Assembly (NCBI GenBank): GCA_015183035.1
Contig: JACZZP010000016.1
Coordinates: 1,240,001-1,304,000 of the forward strand
From: Meloidogyne chitwoodi
Lineage: Eukaryota > Nematoda > Chromadorea > Rhabditida > Meloidogynidae
Direction of reading: 5' to 3'
DNA length: 64,000 nucleotides
Below the pieces are notes generated by a model. It was not told the origin of the DNA and did not search any database. It worked only from the letters and a program-made list of their open reading frames with translations. Below, piece after piece: positions 47,111 to 60,099 of the stretch (position 1 is the stretch's first letter; every line of letters starts with the position of its first letter). A program made the translations under genes and the position numbers.

Positions 47111-47477
47111 TTTTTTAATTAAATGGGAAAAATAAATAAATTATAAATTTAATTAATTTTTAAATAAATTATTAGATATCAAACTTTCAAAGATAAAAAA
47201 TTATTTTAATAATTTATTAAGAAATATATACATACATCACATATTCTGAGCAATTCTTATTATACAATTTAAGGTGAAAATAAGAAAAAATCAGGGTAAG
47301 TGAATATTATTGGGTAAATATATATACCTATGTACATATCAACAGCAAATGGGGGAATAAGTTGGAAAATACATAATGATGAGTTTTATATATACAAAAA
47401 TATTATAGATGAGTTTATACAAGTTATAGTTCTAGACTTGAGAGGATTGCTTCATATGTCTTCATCTTTCTGCTCTT
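47111..47477. other. Spacer within the three-gene minus-strand cluster
   Basis: About 370 bases between the Lys/Ser-rich gene and the MSP gene, AT-rich. It would contain the 3' end of the first and the trans-splice or promoter region of the next. Nothing else recognised. Confidence 0.5.
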
Positions 47478-47892
47478 CTATGGTTTACGCGATGCTGGAG
47501 TTCCTAGGCTTGCTGAGCGGTGTCCAGAAGAGCTGCGGCCGTGCTTCTTGCCATGGGATCGAGAGCCCTTCCTTGATGCAGTTCCCTTCTTTGACTCGGC
47601 TCCTGCTTCAGATCCTGCTTTCGAATCAGCCCCTTTCTTTTTGTCTCGCTTTCCCTTGGATGAAGCACCTTTGGAACGTTTAGAATCACCACTTCGTTTT
47701 CCCTTGGATTTGCTGCTACTTTCGCCCATCACAATGGCTCCACGGTTGAACTCGATCCCGTAGTTTTCGCGTAGATATGTGTTGGCATACTATAAAAAGA
47801 AAATATTATTAACAGAAAAAAAGAATTTTATCACTCACAAAGCCGGAGACGAACAGAACAATTGCAGCAAACAGGTAGAGCCACGCTGACAT
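47478..47892 (-). CDS. Small secreted or membrane-anchored Lys/Ser-rich protein
   Basis: Two exons (47839-47892 and 47478-47789) give 121 residues. The first exon is a clean hydrophobic leader (MSAWLYLFAAIVLFVSGF); exon 2 adds YANTYLRENYGIEFNRGAIV. The remaining 83 residues are dominated by Ser, Lys, Gly, Arg and Ala (SSSKSKGKRSGDSKRSKG, SRKGSRSHGKKHGRSSS). The gene is strikingly GC-rich compared with all its neighbours. The tail has several nuclear-localisation-like basic clusters. A leader plus basic tail could be a secreted effector or a small single-pass protein with a cytoplasmic basic tail; nothing in the sequence decides. No family recognised. The antisense frames across it are shadows caused by the biased composition. 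Confidence 0.65.
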
Positions 47893-48100
47893 TTTGACGA
47901 ATCTGTGTTGTTGATGATTGCTTTTGTGAATAGTCGAAATTGACTTGAAGACGAAACGAAAGCGAATCGGTCTGTTGTTAGAATTGGTTAAATAATGACT
48001 TAAAATTGTTTGTTTTTATATTAAAATAAATTATATTATATAAATTTAAATATAAAAAGATATGTCATTATTTCTTTACTTTTTCAGTATTCGTCACAAA
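47893..48100. promoter_or_regulatory. Short divergent promoter region
   Basis: Only about 210 bases separate the ATGs of two divergent genes. The plus-strand side has TTTACTTTTTCAG (48076-48088) shortly before the ATG at 48101, which fits a spliced-leader trans-splice acceptor. No TATA element could be told from the AT background. Confidence 0.5.
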
Positions 48101-49826
48101 ATGTTGTTTCAATCCAGTTCAAATGGATGGCTAATTTTGTCAGTTTATGGCGTAAACTTTTTTGTGTTTTTTGTTTTTCTCTCTTTACTTTCTGCTCAAA
48201 CTCTTCTCGATTGTTGTTGCTGCAAAAAGAAGCGCAAGGTGAAATATATTTTTGAAAAAAAATTTCTAAATAATTTATTTAATTTAGCAACGTCATCGTG
48301 CAGAAATTGAAGTTGATGAGGTTCCAGGTTAATAAATAAATATTAATTTTAATTTTAATCCTCAATCTCTTTATCAGATGAACCAAAAGAGGAAAAGCCA
48401 AAACAAAAACAAAAAGCAACAAAAAAATCACCACCAAAGCCTACCAAAGATACACCTTTAAAGGAAAATATCAAAAAGGTGGATAGTAAACCTGAAATGA
48501 AGGATGAACGGCGCAAGGATCAAAAAGGAATAGGTGAAGGCTTAGATTATCAAACACTTGGCAATTTGGACCACAACATATTTGTCAAAGGGGATAAAAA
48601 AGGAGGTAATTCTAAATAAATAAAATATTTAATTACAAATAATATATTTCACTTCAAGGTGGTGTCAGTCCAAAGATTGCAGCTACAAAATTGCCAAAGC
48701 TAAAGGAGGAAAAACATGATGCTGGGATTGGAGGAGGTTTTGACTATCAAACACTTGGAAATTTAGATAGAAATATCTTCACGAAAAACGATAAAAAGGG
48801 AAAGCCTTTAGCAAAACCGAAGACAAAAGATGAACGAAAAGATCAACAAGGTTTGGGTGAAGGCGCTGACTACCAAACATTGAAAAATCTCGACAAAAAT
48901 ATCTTCACGAAAAACGAGAAAAAAGGAAAACCTTTAGCAAAGCCGAAGACAAAAGATGAAAGGGAAGATCAACAAGGTTTGGGTGAAGGTGCCGGTTACC
49001 AAACATTGCAGAATCTCGATAAAAATATTTTTGTTAAAAGCGAAGATCAAGGAGAAGAGAGCGAAGAAGATATCAAGTTAAAGAAAAAGACTCCAAAAAA
49101 GACTGTAAAAGAAGAAGATGAAAGAGAGAATAAAAAGAAAGTGAAGAAAAATATAAAGAAGAAGAGTGAAGATGAGGAAAATGATGGAGAAAGAAGTGAA
49201 GTTGAAGTGAAGACAAAGAAAAAGACTAAAAAGAAGAACGAAGAAGATGAGGAAAATGAAGGGGGAAGAAGTGAAGTTGAAGTGAAGACAAAGAAAAAGA
49301 TGAAAAAGAAGAACGAAGAAGTTGAGGAAAATGATGGAGAAAGAAGTGAAGTTGAAGTGAAGACGAAGAAAAAGACGAAAAAGAAAATTGAAGATGAAGA
49401 AAATGAAGAAGAGGATAGTGAATCTGAAAAGAAATTAAAGAAGAGGACGAAGAAGAAGAGTGAAAATGTAGAGAAGAAGAAGAGTGAAAAGGAAGAGGTG
49501 AAGAAGAGTGAAAAAGATGAGAAGAAAAAGAAGAAAGTGCCAATTAAAGAAACTAAAAAAGTGACAAAGAAGAAGCCAAAATCTGATTCGAGTCTATCAA
49601 GGTAATAATTAAAATTAAATCCAGAAGATCACCTTTCATAATATTAACATTACCTATTTAATATAATATTTATACTAATTTTATTTTATATTTTATTAGG
49701 TCAGAGGTCGGTTCAGAGATAAAGAATGACAAAACAAGTACAAAACTCAAAAAGCAAAATAATACCTATTCTATGACCAGAATTGGCGATTTACTTGATA
49801 AAGAAAGTGTTGTGGATACTGAATGA
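48101..49826 (+). CDS. Membrane-anchored protein with DYQTL repeats and a Lys/Glu-rich tail
   Basis: Five exons (48101-48238, 48288-48327, 48378-48605, 48659-49601, 49700-49826) join to 491 residues. The ATG at 48101 was preferred to 48062 because a TTTTTCAG acceptor lies between them. A single hydrophobic helix (VYGVNFFVFFVFLSLL) is followed by a CCCCKKKRK membrane-edge motif that could be palmitoylated. Four copies of a repeat, consensus G(I/L)GEGxDYQTLxNLDxNIF(T/V)K, occupy the middle (about residues 115-260). A long alternating Lys/Glu stretch with three near-identical blocks (SEVEVKTKKK) precedes a short C-terminal MTRIGDLLDKES segment. The tail is probably cytoplasmic. I do not recognise the family; the repeat may be nematode-specific. 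Confidence 0.75.
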
Positions 49827-50794
49827 GAATATAATAAATAATATATATTTAATAATAATGTGATAATTAATTAATAAATAAAAATAGTTACTTAATCTAA
49901 CATTTACATATATGTAATTAATATTATTATAAATATTGTTAACAATTATTTTTTGTAGTTTTATTTTCTTTGTTTTTCTTTAATAAAAGCTCTTCTATAC
50001 ATAATTTTAATTAAAATAATATTTTTAAATACTTTATCTCAACAAATTATCATTTAATAATTAAATAAATAATTTATTGCCAAATTATCAAATTAATATT
50101 ATTTATTTATTTTTAATTAAAAACAATTTATTATTTTAATAAACCAAAATTATCATTTATACTTGTAGTAATATTATATTTTGATAAATCCTAATAATTT
50201 TTATTTATATATCTCATCAAATTTGAAAAAACATCTTTAATTCTATTTTAATAAAAATAAATATTTAAATTATAAGTATTTTTTCTCTAAAATTATTCCT
50301 TCTAGCTTTTCAGTATGAGAAAAGTCTCTATTTATTTACTTATTTATTATAAATAAAAATATTTTTCCCTGAAAAATAAGCAAAAAGCCTTGAGAAAAGT
50401 TGATTAGACATTGAAAAATATTTTTTTAAATAATCTAAAAAAGATAAATAAATAATATGACTTTGTTATTTTCTTATTTATGTATAACGTAAATATATTT
50501 TTTATTTTTTATAAGATTGTACTTTAATATTTTTAATTTTCTATTATTTAACTTTTAAATTAATTTTTTAAAAAATTCTAAATATTCTTTAAAAATTAAT
50601 TTTAATTCTTAAAATTAGAAAAAATAAAAAATCACTTAAAAAATATTTTTAAAACTGATAAATAATATTTTTATCAGTAAAATAAGTAATTTATTATATA
50701 AAAATATTTAATCATATTATTTTTTAATTAAAATAAACACATGTTTTTATTTTCACATTTTTTATATTTTAAGAATAAATAAAAATATTAAAAA
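49827..50794. other. AT-rich intergenic region
   Basis: Almost pure A/T between two plus-strand genes. No gene or RNA recognised. The promoter of the next gene must lie in its right part. Confidence 0.6.
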
Positions 50795-52732
<1,938 letters not shown>

Positions 52733-53156
52733 GAAATATTTAATTATTTATTTTATTTTTTATATTAAAAAAAGTTTTTTAAAGAGATAAATAACATTTA
52801 TTTTTTCCCATATTATTTTTTTAATAAAAATTTAATTTTTTTTAATTTTTCAAAAACAGCTCTAATGTAAGAATAATCCTTTATGCTAAATTGAAGGATA
52901 AATTAGAATTTAAATTAAAAAATAATTAAAACAAATATATAGCTAAAAAAACATTTATTTTTTTTAATTACTCTTTTAAATGACCTTGAAATTATTTTAA
53001 AATTTATTTAATAAAATGCACAAATAATGTTATTATTATTATTATTTATTTTAAAATATCCTATTCCTCTCAATTGTTTGTGCACAAATATATTTGCATT
53101 ATTATTATAATAAATAAATAAATAAATAAATCAATTTAAATTTATTTATTTAAAAA
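52733..53156. other. Intergenic spacer
   Basis: About 420 AT-rich bases between two plus-strand genes. Nothing recognised apart from the expected 3' and 5' flanks. The spacing is compatible with an operon but does not prove one. Confidence 0.5.
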
Positions 53157-55650
53157 ATGAAAAATAAAATATTATTATATCCTTTACCAAAAATTGAAAT
53201 AAATATTTATTTATTTATTTGGATTATCCATTCTTTATTAGCTTTAATAATTGCTATAATATCAACATTAAATAATAATAATAAAATTAATAATTGGTTA
53301 AAACATTGGTTAGAACCTAGGTAAATTTAAATAAAAATAATATTTTAATTTAATATTTAATTATTTAATTTAGTTATATTTCTGGTTATTTTATTGATAA
53401 TTCTGATGTTGAATGGAAATTATTTAAAACAGCCTTTCCTTTAATTTTTTCTACATTTTTATTAAATTCAAGTAAATAAATATAATTTAATTAATTTAAT
53501 TAATATTTAGTTATATTAAATATTGTAAAAAGAATAAAATTATTAAATAAACAATTAATAACAATTATTATTTTAATTCCTTTTTGGATTATTTTACAAA
53601 TAAATTGGACAAGGTTAATTATTTATTTTTTAAAAGAATTTGATTTTTAATTTTACTCTCTATAAATTTTTAGATATTTATATGAAAATATATTTATTTT
53701 ATAAAAATACCCCAATAGAGGATAGGTATATATCTCCTCTTTTATTTATATCCTTTGTGTCCTTCAATTTAATTTATTTTTATTATTTTTTGAGAAAGAC
53801 TTCCCTCACGAATTATTTAAATTAAATTATATTTTATAATTAATTATTAAAAATTTAATTTTTAAATAAAATTTAAATAAATTATTATTTATTTAAAGTT
53901 TAAAATGTATTTCTATAATATTTATATTTTCTTTTATTTTAATTTTAATTATTAATTTAACTAAAAATCAATTAATTGGATGGATATTTTGTATTATTTT
54001 TATTTTAAAAATATTTAATTTAATTTCTTTTTCAAAAGAACCAGCAAAATATTATTTAGAATTTAATTTATATCTTTATTCTACAATTAAAGTATTATTA
54101 ATATTAAATTAATTAATTTATTTATTTATTTTTAAGTTAATTAATTTATCAATTTATTTGAGTAAATATGAAAAGAATTTTAATTTAAATTTATTTTGTT
54201 CAATTGCTGAATATTTACTTTATCCTCCTTATTCAATTAGTTTAATTGTTCTTTTCGAGGTATTCTAATATATTATTTTATAAAAAGGGGAAATTAAATT
54301 AATTATTTAAAAAAAGATTAATTAAATATTATACCCTTTAATTATATTTTAATAATTATTTTTATTTAATTTTAAAAGGATTTTCAAAAACAATTTTCAT
54401 CTTCTTTTAATAATAATACAACAATAAATAATTCACCTAATATTAATATTATTATTAATTTATTTAAAATATTTTTAAAACTTTTTTGTTATTTTTTTCT
54501 ATTAGAATTATTTTTACATTTAACTAGAGTAAATGCTTTATTTAATTCTCCTTTTGTTATGTTACAAAATTTTAATAATTATGAATGTAATAAATTATTT
54601 ATTTAATTAATTTATTTTTAATTAAAGTAATTTCAATTGCTTATTTATCTGGTCAATTATTTCATTTAAAATATTATTTAATTTTTGGTATTCCAAATAT
54701 TTTTGCTAAAATTGATGGAATGAAACCAAATCCTTTACCTATTTGTATTTCTCATATTTCTAAATATTCTCAAATGTGGAGATATTTTGATAGAGGACTT
54801 TATTTATTTCTTAAAAATCAGGTTATTTTTTAAATATTTATTTATTGGGAATAGAATTTTAAAGAATTTTTTAATTTTTTGGTTTATTTATAGTGAAATT
54901 TATAATTTTTTGAAAAAAAAGGTTTTTTTCTAAAAAAATAATAATTATAATATTTTAAAGGTATTTTTAATTTAAATTAGAGTATTTCTTTTAATATATA
55001 TAGAATATAAATATTTTAAACAAAAATGCTCTACAAATATTTTTAAATAAAAATTAATTTTATTTTAAATTTAATTTTATCAAAAAAATTAAATTATAAA
55101 ATAATTTATTAATTTATAGCTTTATATTCCAATTTTAAATTATCAATTTAATTGTACTCATCAATTAAATTTATTTATTAATTTAATATTATTTCGTAAA
55201 ATATTAGCTACTTTATTTGTTTTTATTTTTGTTCTTATTTGGCATGGTTTTAATTCTAATTTTTGTTGGTGGGTGTCATTAAGTGCTTTTAGTCTTTTTA
55301 TTGAACGTTTATTGGCTATTTTATTTAATAATCAATTTATTAAAAAATTATCTTCTGCTGCAAATATTCGATTAAAATCTATTTTTATGTTAATATCACT
55401 TATTCCTGGTTATTTTATTATAATTTAATAATTTAAATATTTAGGAATATTTGGAATTTTCTTTTTTCTTGGACATGGTTTAATTGGTAATTATATTTTC
55501 TTTAAAATACTTATAAAAGGATTTAAACAAATTTTAACTTTACAAATTTATATTGGAAATTCTGGATGGGTAATGATACATTTAATTATTTTAGGTTATT
55601 TCTTTAATAATATATCTTTATTTATTGAAGAAAAAAGAAAAGAAAAATAA
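53157..55650 (+). CDS. MBOAT acyltransferase, Hedgehog-acyltransferase (HHAT)-like
   Basis: About ten exons encode a protein made almost wholly of membrane helices. Diagnostic parts are the HHAT-type block ISHISKYSQMWRYFDRGLYL (about 54745-54810), then LYIPIL after a 280-base intron, and FVLIWHGFNSNFCWWV (about 55230-55275), where His is the MBOAT catalytic residue. Near the end come FFFLGHGLIGNYIF and a final WVMIHLIILGYFF helix with a short basic tail. Known: HHAT palmitoylates Hedgehog in the ER lumen. Nematodes lack a true Hedgehog but have many Hedgehog-related proteins, so the substrate here is open; Porcupine-type MBOATs are the main alternative and fit less well. Size, close to 500 residues, agrees with the family. 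Confidence 0.87.
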
Positions 55651-56015
55651 ATTAATTAAACAATTTTTGTTTTAATTTTTTAAATAATAAAAATAAATAT
55701 TTTTTGTCACAACAATTTTTTGAACAAAAACAAAAGTATAATAGGTAATTATCACAAATAAATCAAAGAATACAGCAAATGAAAAGAAAAATAATATTTT
55801 TAATAATAAATAGAATCTTAAAATTGAGCTATTATAAGTGAAAATAAACTTAAATTATATAGGAGAGAAATAACAGAATATTTTGCCAATTAAAGAAGAC
55901 AAAAGAATTGAATTGAGGGTAATCAAATAAAATAAAATATTTTTTAAAATATTTAAGTGAAATTTAAAGAGAAAAATAAATAATAAAAAATATATCTTTT
56001 TAGAGAATTATCTTC
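55651..56015. other. Spacer between convergent genes
   Basis: About 365 AT-rich bases holding the two 3' UTRs. Nothing else recognised. Confidence 0.5.
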
Positions 56016-59000
56016 TCAAGGCTTTTTCTTTTTTTCCTCTTTTTTTAATTCCCATTCAGCTAATACTTTTTCAAAAACATTTCCCCATTCCCATTTTTGT
56101 GATTCAGAATTAGAACTACAAGGATTCATAAAAACATTCCCTGTAGAAGAATCACAATCCAAACATAAACTTGTAAGTACATGAATTAGTTTTTTAGTTT
56201 TTGGTTGATATTTAAAGTGCTGAAAAGATTTTAAATAAATTAAAAAAAAATTAACTTGATTTCCTCTCATTCCGTGACAGGCAAAAAGAGTCACTGGTGC
56301 TTTTGCCTGATTTTGGGCAACATCAAAACACATAGTTCTACCTTTATATAATAATTTTAAGTGAAAGAAAAAATAAAACACCTTTAGGTCGGATATCTTC
56401 CCAAAAAGAGAAACGAAAATCCTGAAATTTATAAGTTTTTGAATAAATTAATAATTTATTTTGAAAATATTTATTTTCTTTCTTAGAATTAATAAAACAT
56501 TTTGTGTCTATCATAATATCAAATAAAGGTGTTCCAAAATTATGTGTTAAATAATATTTTATACCTGTTCACCATTTACAGAATTATCTTCACTTTTGCA
56601 TTTAGCCAACATTAATTTAGCACCAGTCCCTTCATATCCAGTATCTACACATTTTTTTGCTGCTAAATTCTTTAATTCACCTATTTTAATAATAAATATA
56701 AAATAAATTTAAAAAAAACCATTAGCTCCATCAGGTGGCTCTACAGCAGGATAAAAGTGATCTTGATCAAAAGCTATTTCCTTCATAAACCAATCAAAAG
56801 ATTTACATTTAAGACGTTCTCTAACTGCTTTTTGTTTGCTTAAATCACCTAAAATTTGATTTTTTAATTTTTATTTAAAATTATAAAAAATATTTAAAAA
56901 CTATTTCAATCTTTTAGGAAATCTACGATTCAAAGTTTTATCACTTAACCATCACTGATAATGAGTATTTCCCCTTTTGATCAAACTTAAAGGATTTCTA
57001 ATAAATTTAATTGAATATTCGTCAAATTACAAAACTTTTTCTCATAATTTCATTAAAAAAGTCGATTATTTTGAGAATTATATTCATAATATTCTACTCT
57101 TTTATATTTTGGTATTTTATTTAAAAAAAATTTTTACCCTCTTCTGCTGTTTCCAATTGTGGTCTTCTTTTATATAAATGTTTTTTATATTCATCCATCC
57201 AAACTTCTGCTACGCGACGATAATTTCTTGAAATAAAATCTCCAACACCAGGATTCCTTTTTTTTTAAAAATAATAGTTTTTTAAAATATTTTTTTAAAA
57301 ACTTACGGGAAAGGAATATATTTGCATCTATAAATATGACCAACACGAGAACAAGGAGCATCTACTAATTGACCATGACATTGCCAAATTTTAAAACTTA
57401 ATTCATATTGTTCTCCTCCCCAAATATCCAAACCTTCGTCATAACCTCCCAACTCCCAAAACCATTTTGTACTTATTGCAAAATATCCACCAGCCATTAC
57501 TGGACTTTTAAATGGTTTTGTTGGAGATTTTAGATCTTCTTCAGTTAGTGGTAAACGTTTATAATTAAATTCCCAATCAAATGAACCTATAAAATGATTT
57601 TATTTTGAAAGAAATCTAGTCTATAAGAGCAGATATTTTTCCAAAAAAATTTATTAAACCATTTGTTCAAAACATAAATTGTAGAAGTAATTAAATTTAA
57701 AAAAACCTCTTGCTCCTTCATCCTGTGCTCTATATTCATAAGTATCACAATCAATTACATCAACAAATGGGCAAACAACTGTTCGATAATTTAATGCAAT
57801 TGGCTCTATTAAAGGAGGCAACCAGTTATAATTAGCTTCAGAATGAGCATCCAAAAAAATAATAATTTCAGCTTTAGCAGACCGTGCTCCAATTGCACGA
57901 GCACGAATTAGTCCTTCCCTTTTTCTAAAAACATTAAAATTAAAAAATGTTATAAACCAAAAAATCCCTTCTCTTAGATAAATACAAAATTTACGTTGTT
58001 CTAACAACTTTCACAATATGGTCCAAACTTTTAGTTTTCCAATGCTGTTCAAAAGGTTCTTTTAATTCTGGTTTAGTACTTGCATCGTCAACAAATACAA
58101 TTTCTTTAAGTACATCTGATGGTGATCGATTAATAATAGAATATCCACTTCTCAATAATGTTGAATAATGCTGGAAATTTAAAAAAAATTTTTTTAATTA
58201 AAAACCTTACTTCGTCATGAAATGGTAAAATAACAGAAACGGAGGGAAGTCGTTCAATATAAGTTTTCGCTTTACATCCTGAATGTCTAATATCTTTAAC
58301 ACTTCTTTCAAGTGAAATATGGTCACTAACATAAGCATTATATCCATTAGCACGATATAAAGCATCCTGAAATTAATTTGAGAAATTACAAAACTTAAAA
58401 TATTGTTTAGAAAATAAATTATAAAATGTAGTTATAAAAACCAACTCAAAATCTGTTTAGAAATTATTAAAAACTTTTCTAATGTCATTTCAGAAAAAAT
58501 AAATAAAAAATAAAGTTAATGCTAACATAAGATTAAATGCTGCAATTAATTAAACATGAGTTTTATGCAACCATTTTAAATCTGGAGTTATATTAATTTT
58601 AAATAATTTTCTAATATACTTTTTGTATATAAAAATTTAAAATAAACATACCACAACTTTTTCCAGAGTTTGATTATTTTCTTTTTTAACAACAAATCCT
58701 TTACCAACTTCACCATTTCCTTCTCTTTTTTGCTCCTTTTCATAAAAACTTCTATCTAACCAATCCTTTTTAGGAAGAGATCTATAAGACAAAAAAGGGT
58801 CAAAACCATCTGGAAGATCTAAAAAATATTTAAAATTAAAATAAAAATACCTTTTGATTGTTGAGGAATTTCATCAATTTTAATTAATTCACGTTCAACA
58901 GTCACTGTTTTATAGAAATATATAATAAAAATAATAAATATTGCATAAATAAATGTATATAATAATCGTCTGGGCAAATAACGAGAAATTAACCGAAGTC

Positions 59001-59016
59001 TTCTTTTATTTTTCAT
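56016..59016 (-). CDS. Polypeptide N-acetylgalactosaminyltransferase (ppGalNAc-T)
   Basis: The ATG at 59016 starts a type II membrane protein: an Arg-rich cytoplasmic start, then a signal anchor ([18 protein letters not shown]). The catalytic GT-A domain shows [20 protein letters not shown], then [23 protein letters not shown], the metal-binding [13 protein letters not shown] (DxH), [42 protein letters not shown] and GHIYR. A ricin-type lectin domain follows ([36 protein letters not shown] as a QxW). It should transfer GalNAc to Ser/Thr in the Golgi, starting mucin-type O-glycans. WGGEQ replaces the usual WGGEN. Two longer introns (about 56850-57138 and 58387-58651) interrupt the gene. Which isoform class it belongs to was not decided. 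Confidence 0.92.
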
Positions 59017-60099
59017 TTTAAACCTAAAATATTTTAATATTCATAATTAAAATTTAATATTTGGATTAAAATTTCAAGAAAAATTAATCACCCAGCGATG
59101 AATAACAATCGATAATAACAGGATAATATAAAGGAAATTTTACTTAAATAGTATGAAGTATTGTTGTAAGCCACGTTTTAATATGATGTAAAATAATAAA
59201 AATAGTTAAATGCGGTTATAAATTAACAAAAATATTTATTTTATACATAAGATTTAACAAAAAATCTCAGGTCAATAAAAAGTCGGGTTTTCAAAAAATT
59301 CCTCTGGTCGGGATTAAAACTGAAGTAAGAGGAAGAAATTTTATTGTACTTACAAATTAGTTGCAATTCACGATTCAGCTCTACCAAATTTTATAATTTT
59401 TTGACCATTCGGAATTTAAAAATAGCTTTTTATCGCCGTTGGAACTAGAAAATATAAAAATTAAAAAAAGTTTGAGGATATTGCAATCTCAACAATTTTT
59501 CTACACCACACAAGATTCTACCCAACACGGTTTGAAAGCATTTCAAGAAATCTTTCTCACCCCTTTTACGAATAATGCAATCAAATTTAAATTAAAAAGA
59601 AAAAATACAAAGTAAAGTAGATATTTATCAAAATAAGTATTAAATTAATCAAAAATATATATGATGTACAAAAATTAAATAAATTATAAATTAAAAGAAA
59701 GGCCTTATTTTTAATAAATTAAGAAAATTATAAGACTAAACAAATAAAAGTATAGTAAACAAATATATAATAGTATATTTTCAGACAAAAATTCACAAAT
59801 TTGTATTGAAATAATTCCATAATATTAAGTTTAAAGCATAAAAATTTAATTGAAATACTGAAAAATTTTTAAATCTAAACTTTGGTCATGATAAAAAATT
59901 AAGCCAAAAAACTTAATATTTAATTTTTGAATTATGGAAATAAACAATATTTTTAAATGAAGTTTCTATTTTAGTATTGAGATAAAGTGTAACAAAAATA
60001 TTAAATTAGAGTTATAATAATTATAAAGCCACTATAAAGTTAGAATAGTTAAATGGCAGTAAATGACAAATTAAAATAAATCTCTCTAAATTAATGAAA
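59017..60099. other. Intergenic region between two minus-strand genes
   Basis: About 1.1 kb, AT-rich with a more mixed stretch at 59270-59560. No gene or RNA recognised. It holds the promoter of the GalNAc-T gene and the 3' UTR of the Argonaute gene. Confidence 0.5.

Noticed and set aside
47330..47763. Plus-strand frames opposite the Lys/Ser-rich gene
   Set aside because: Antisense shadows of a GC-rich, low-complexity coding exon; the minus strand has the leader exon and matching splice sites.
49226..49543. Minus-strand Ser/His/Phe-rich frame
   Set aside because: Shadow of the Lys/Glu-rich tail on the plus strand.
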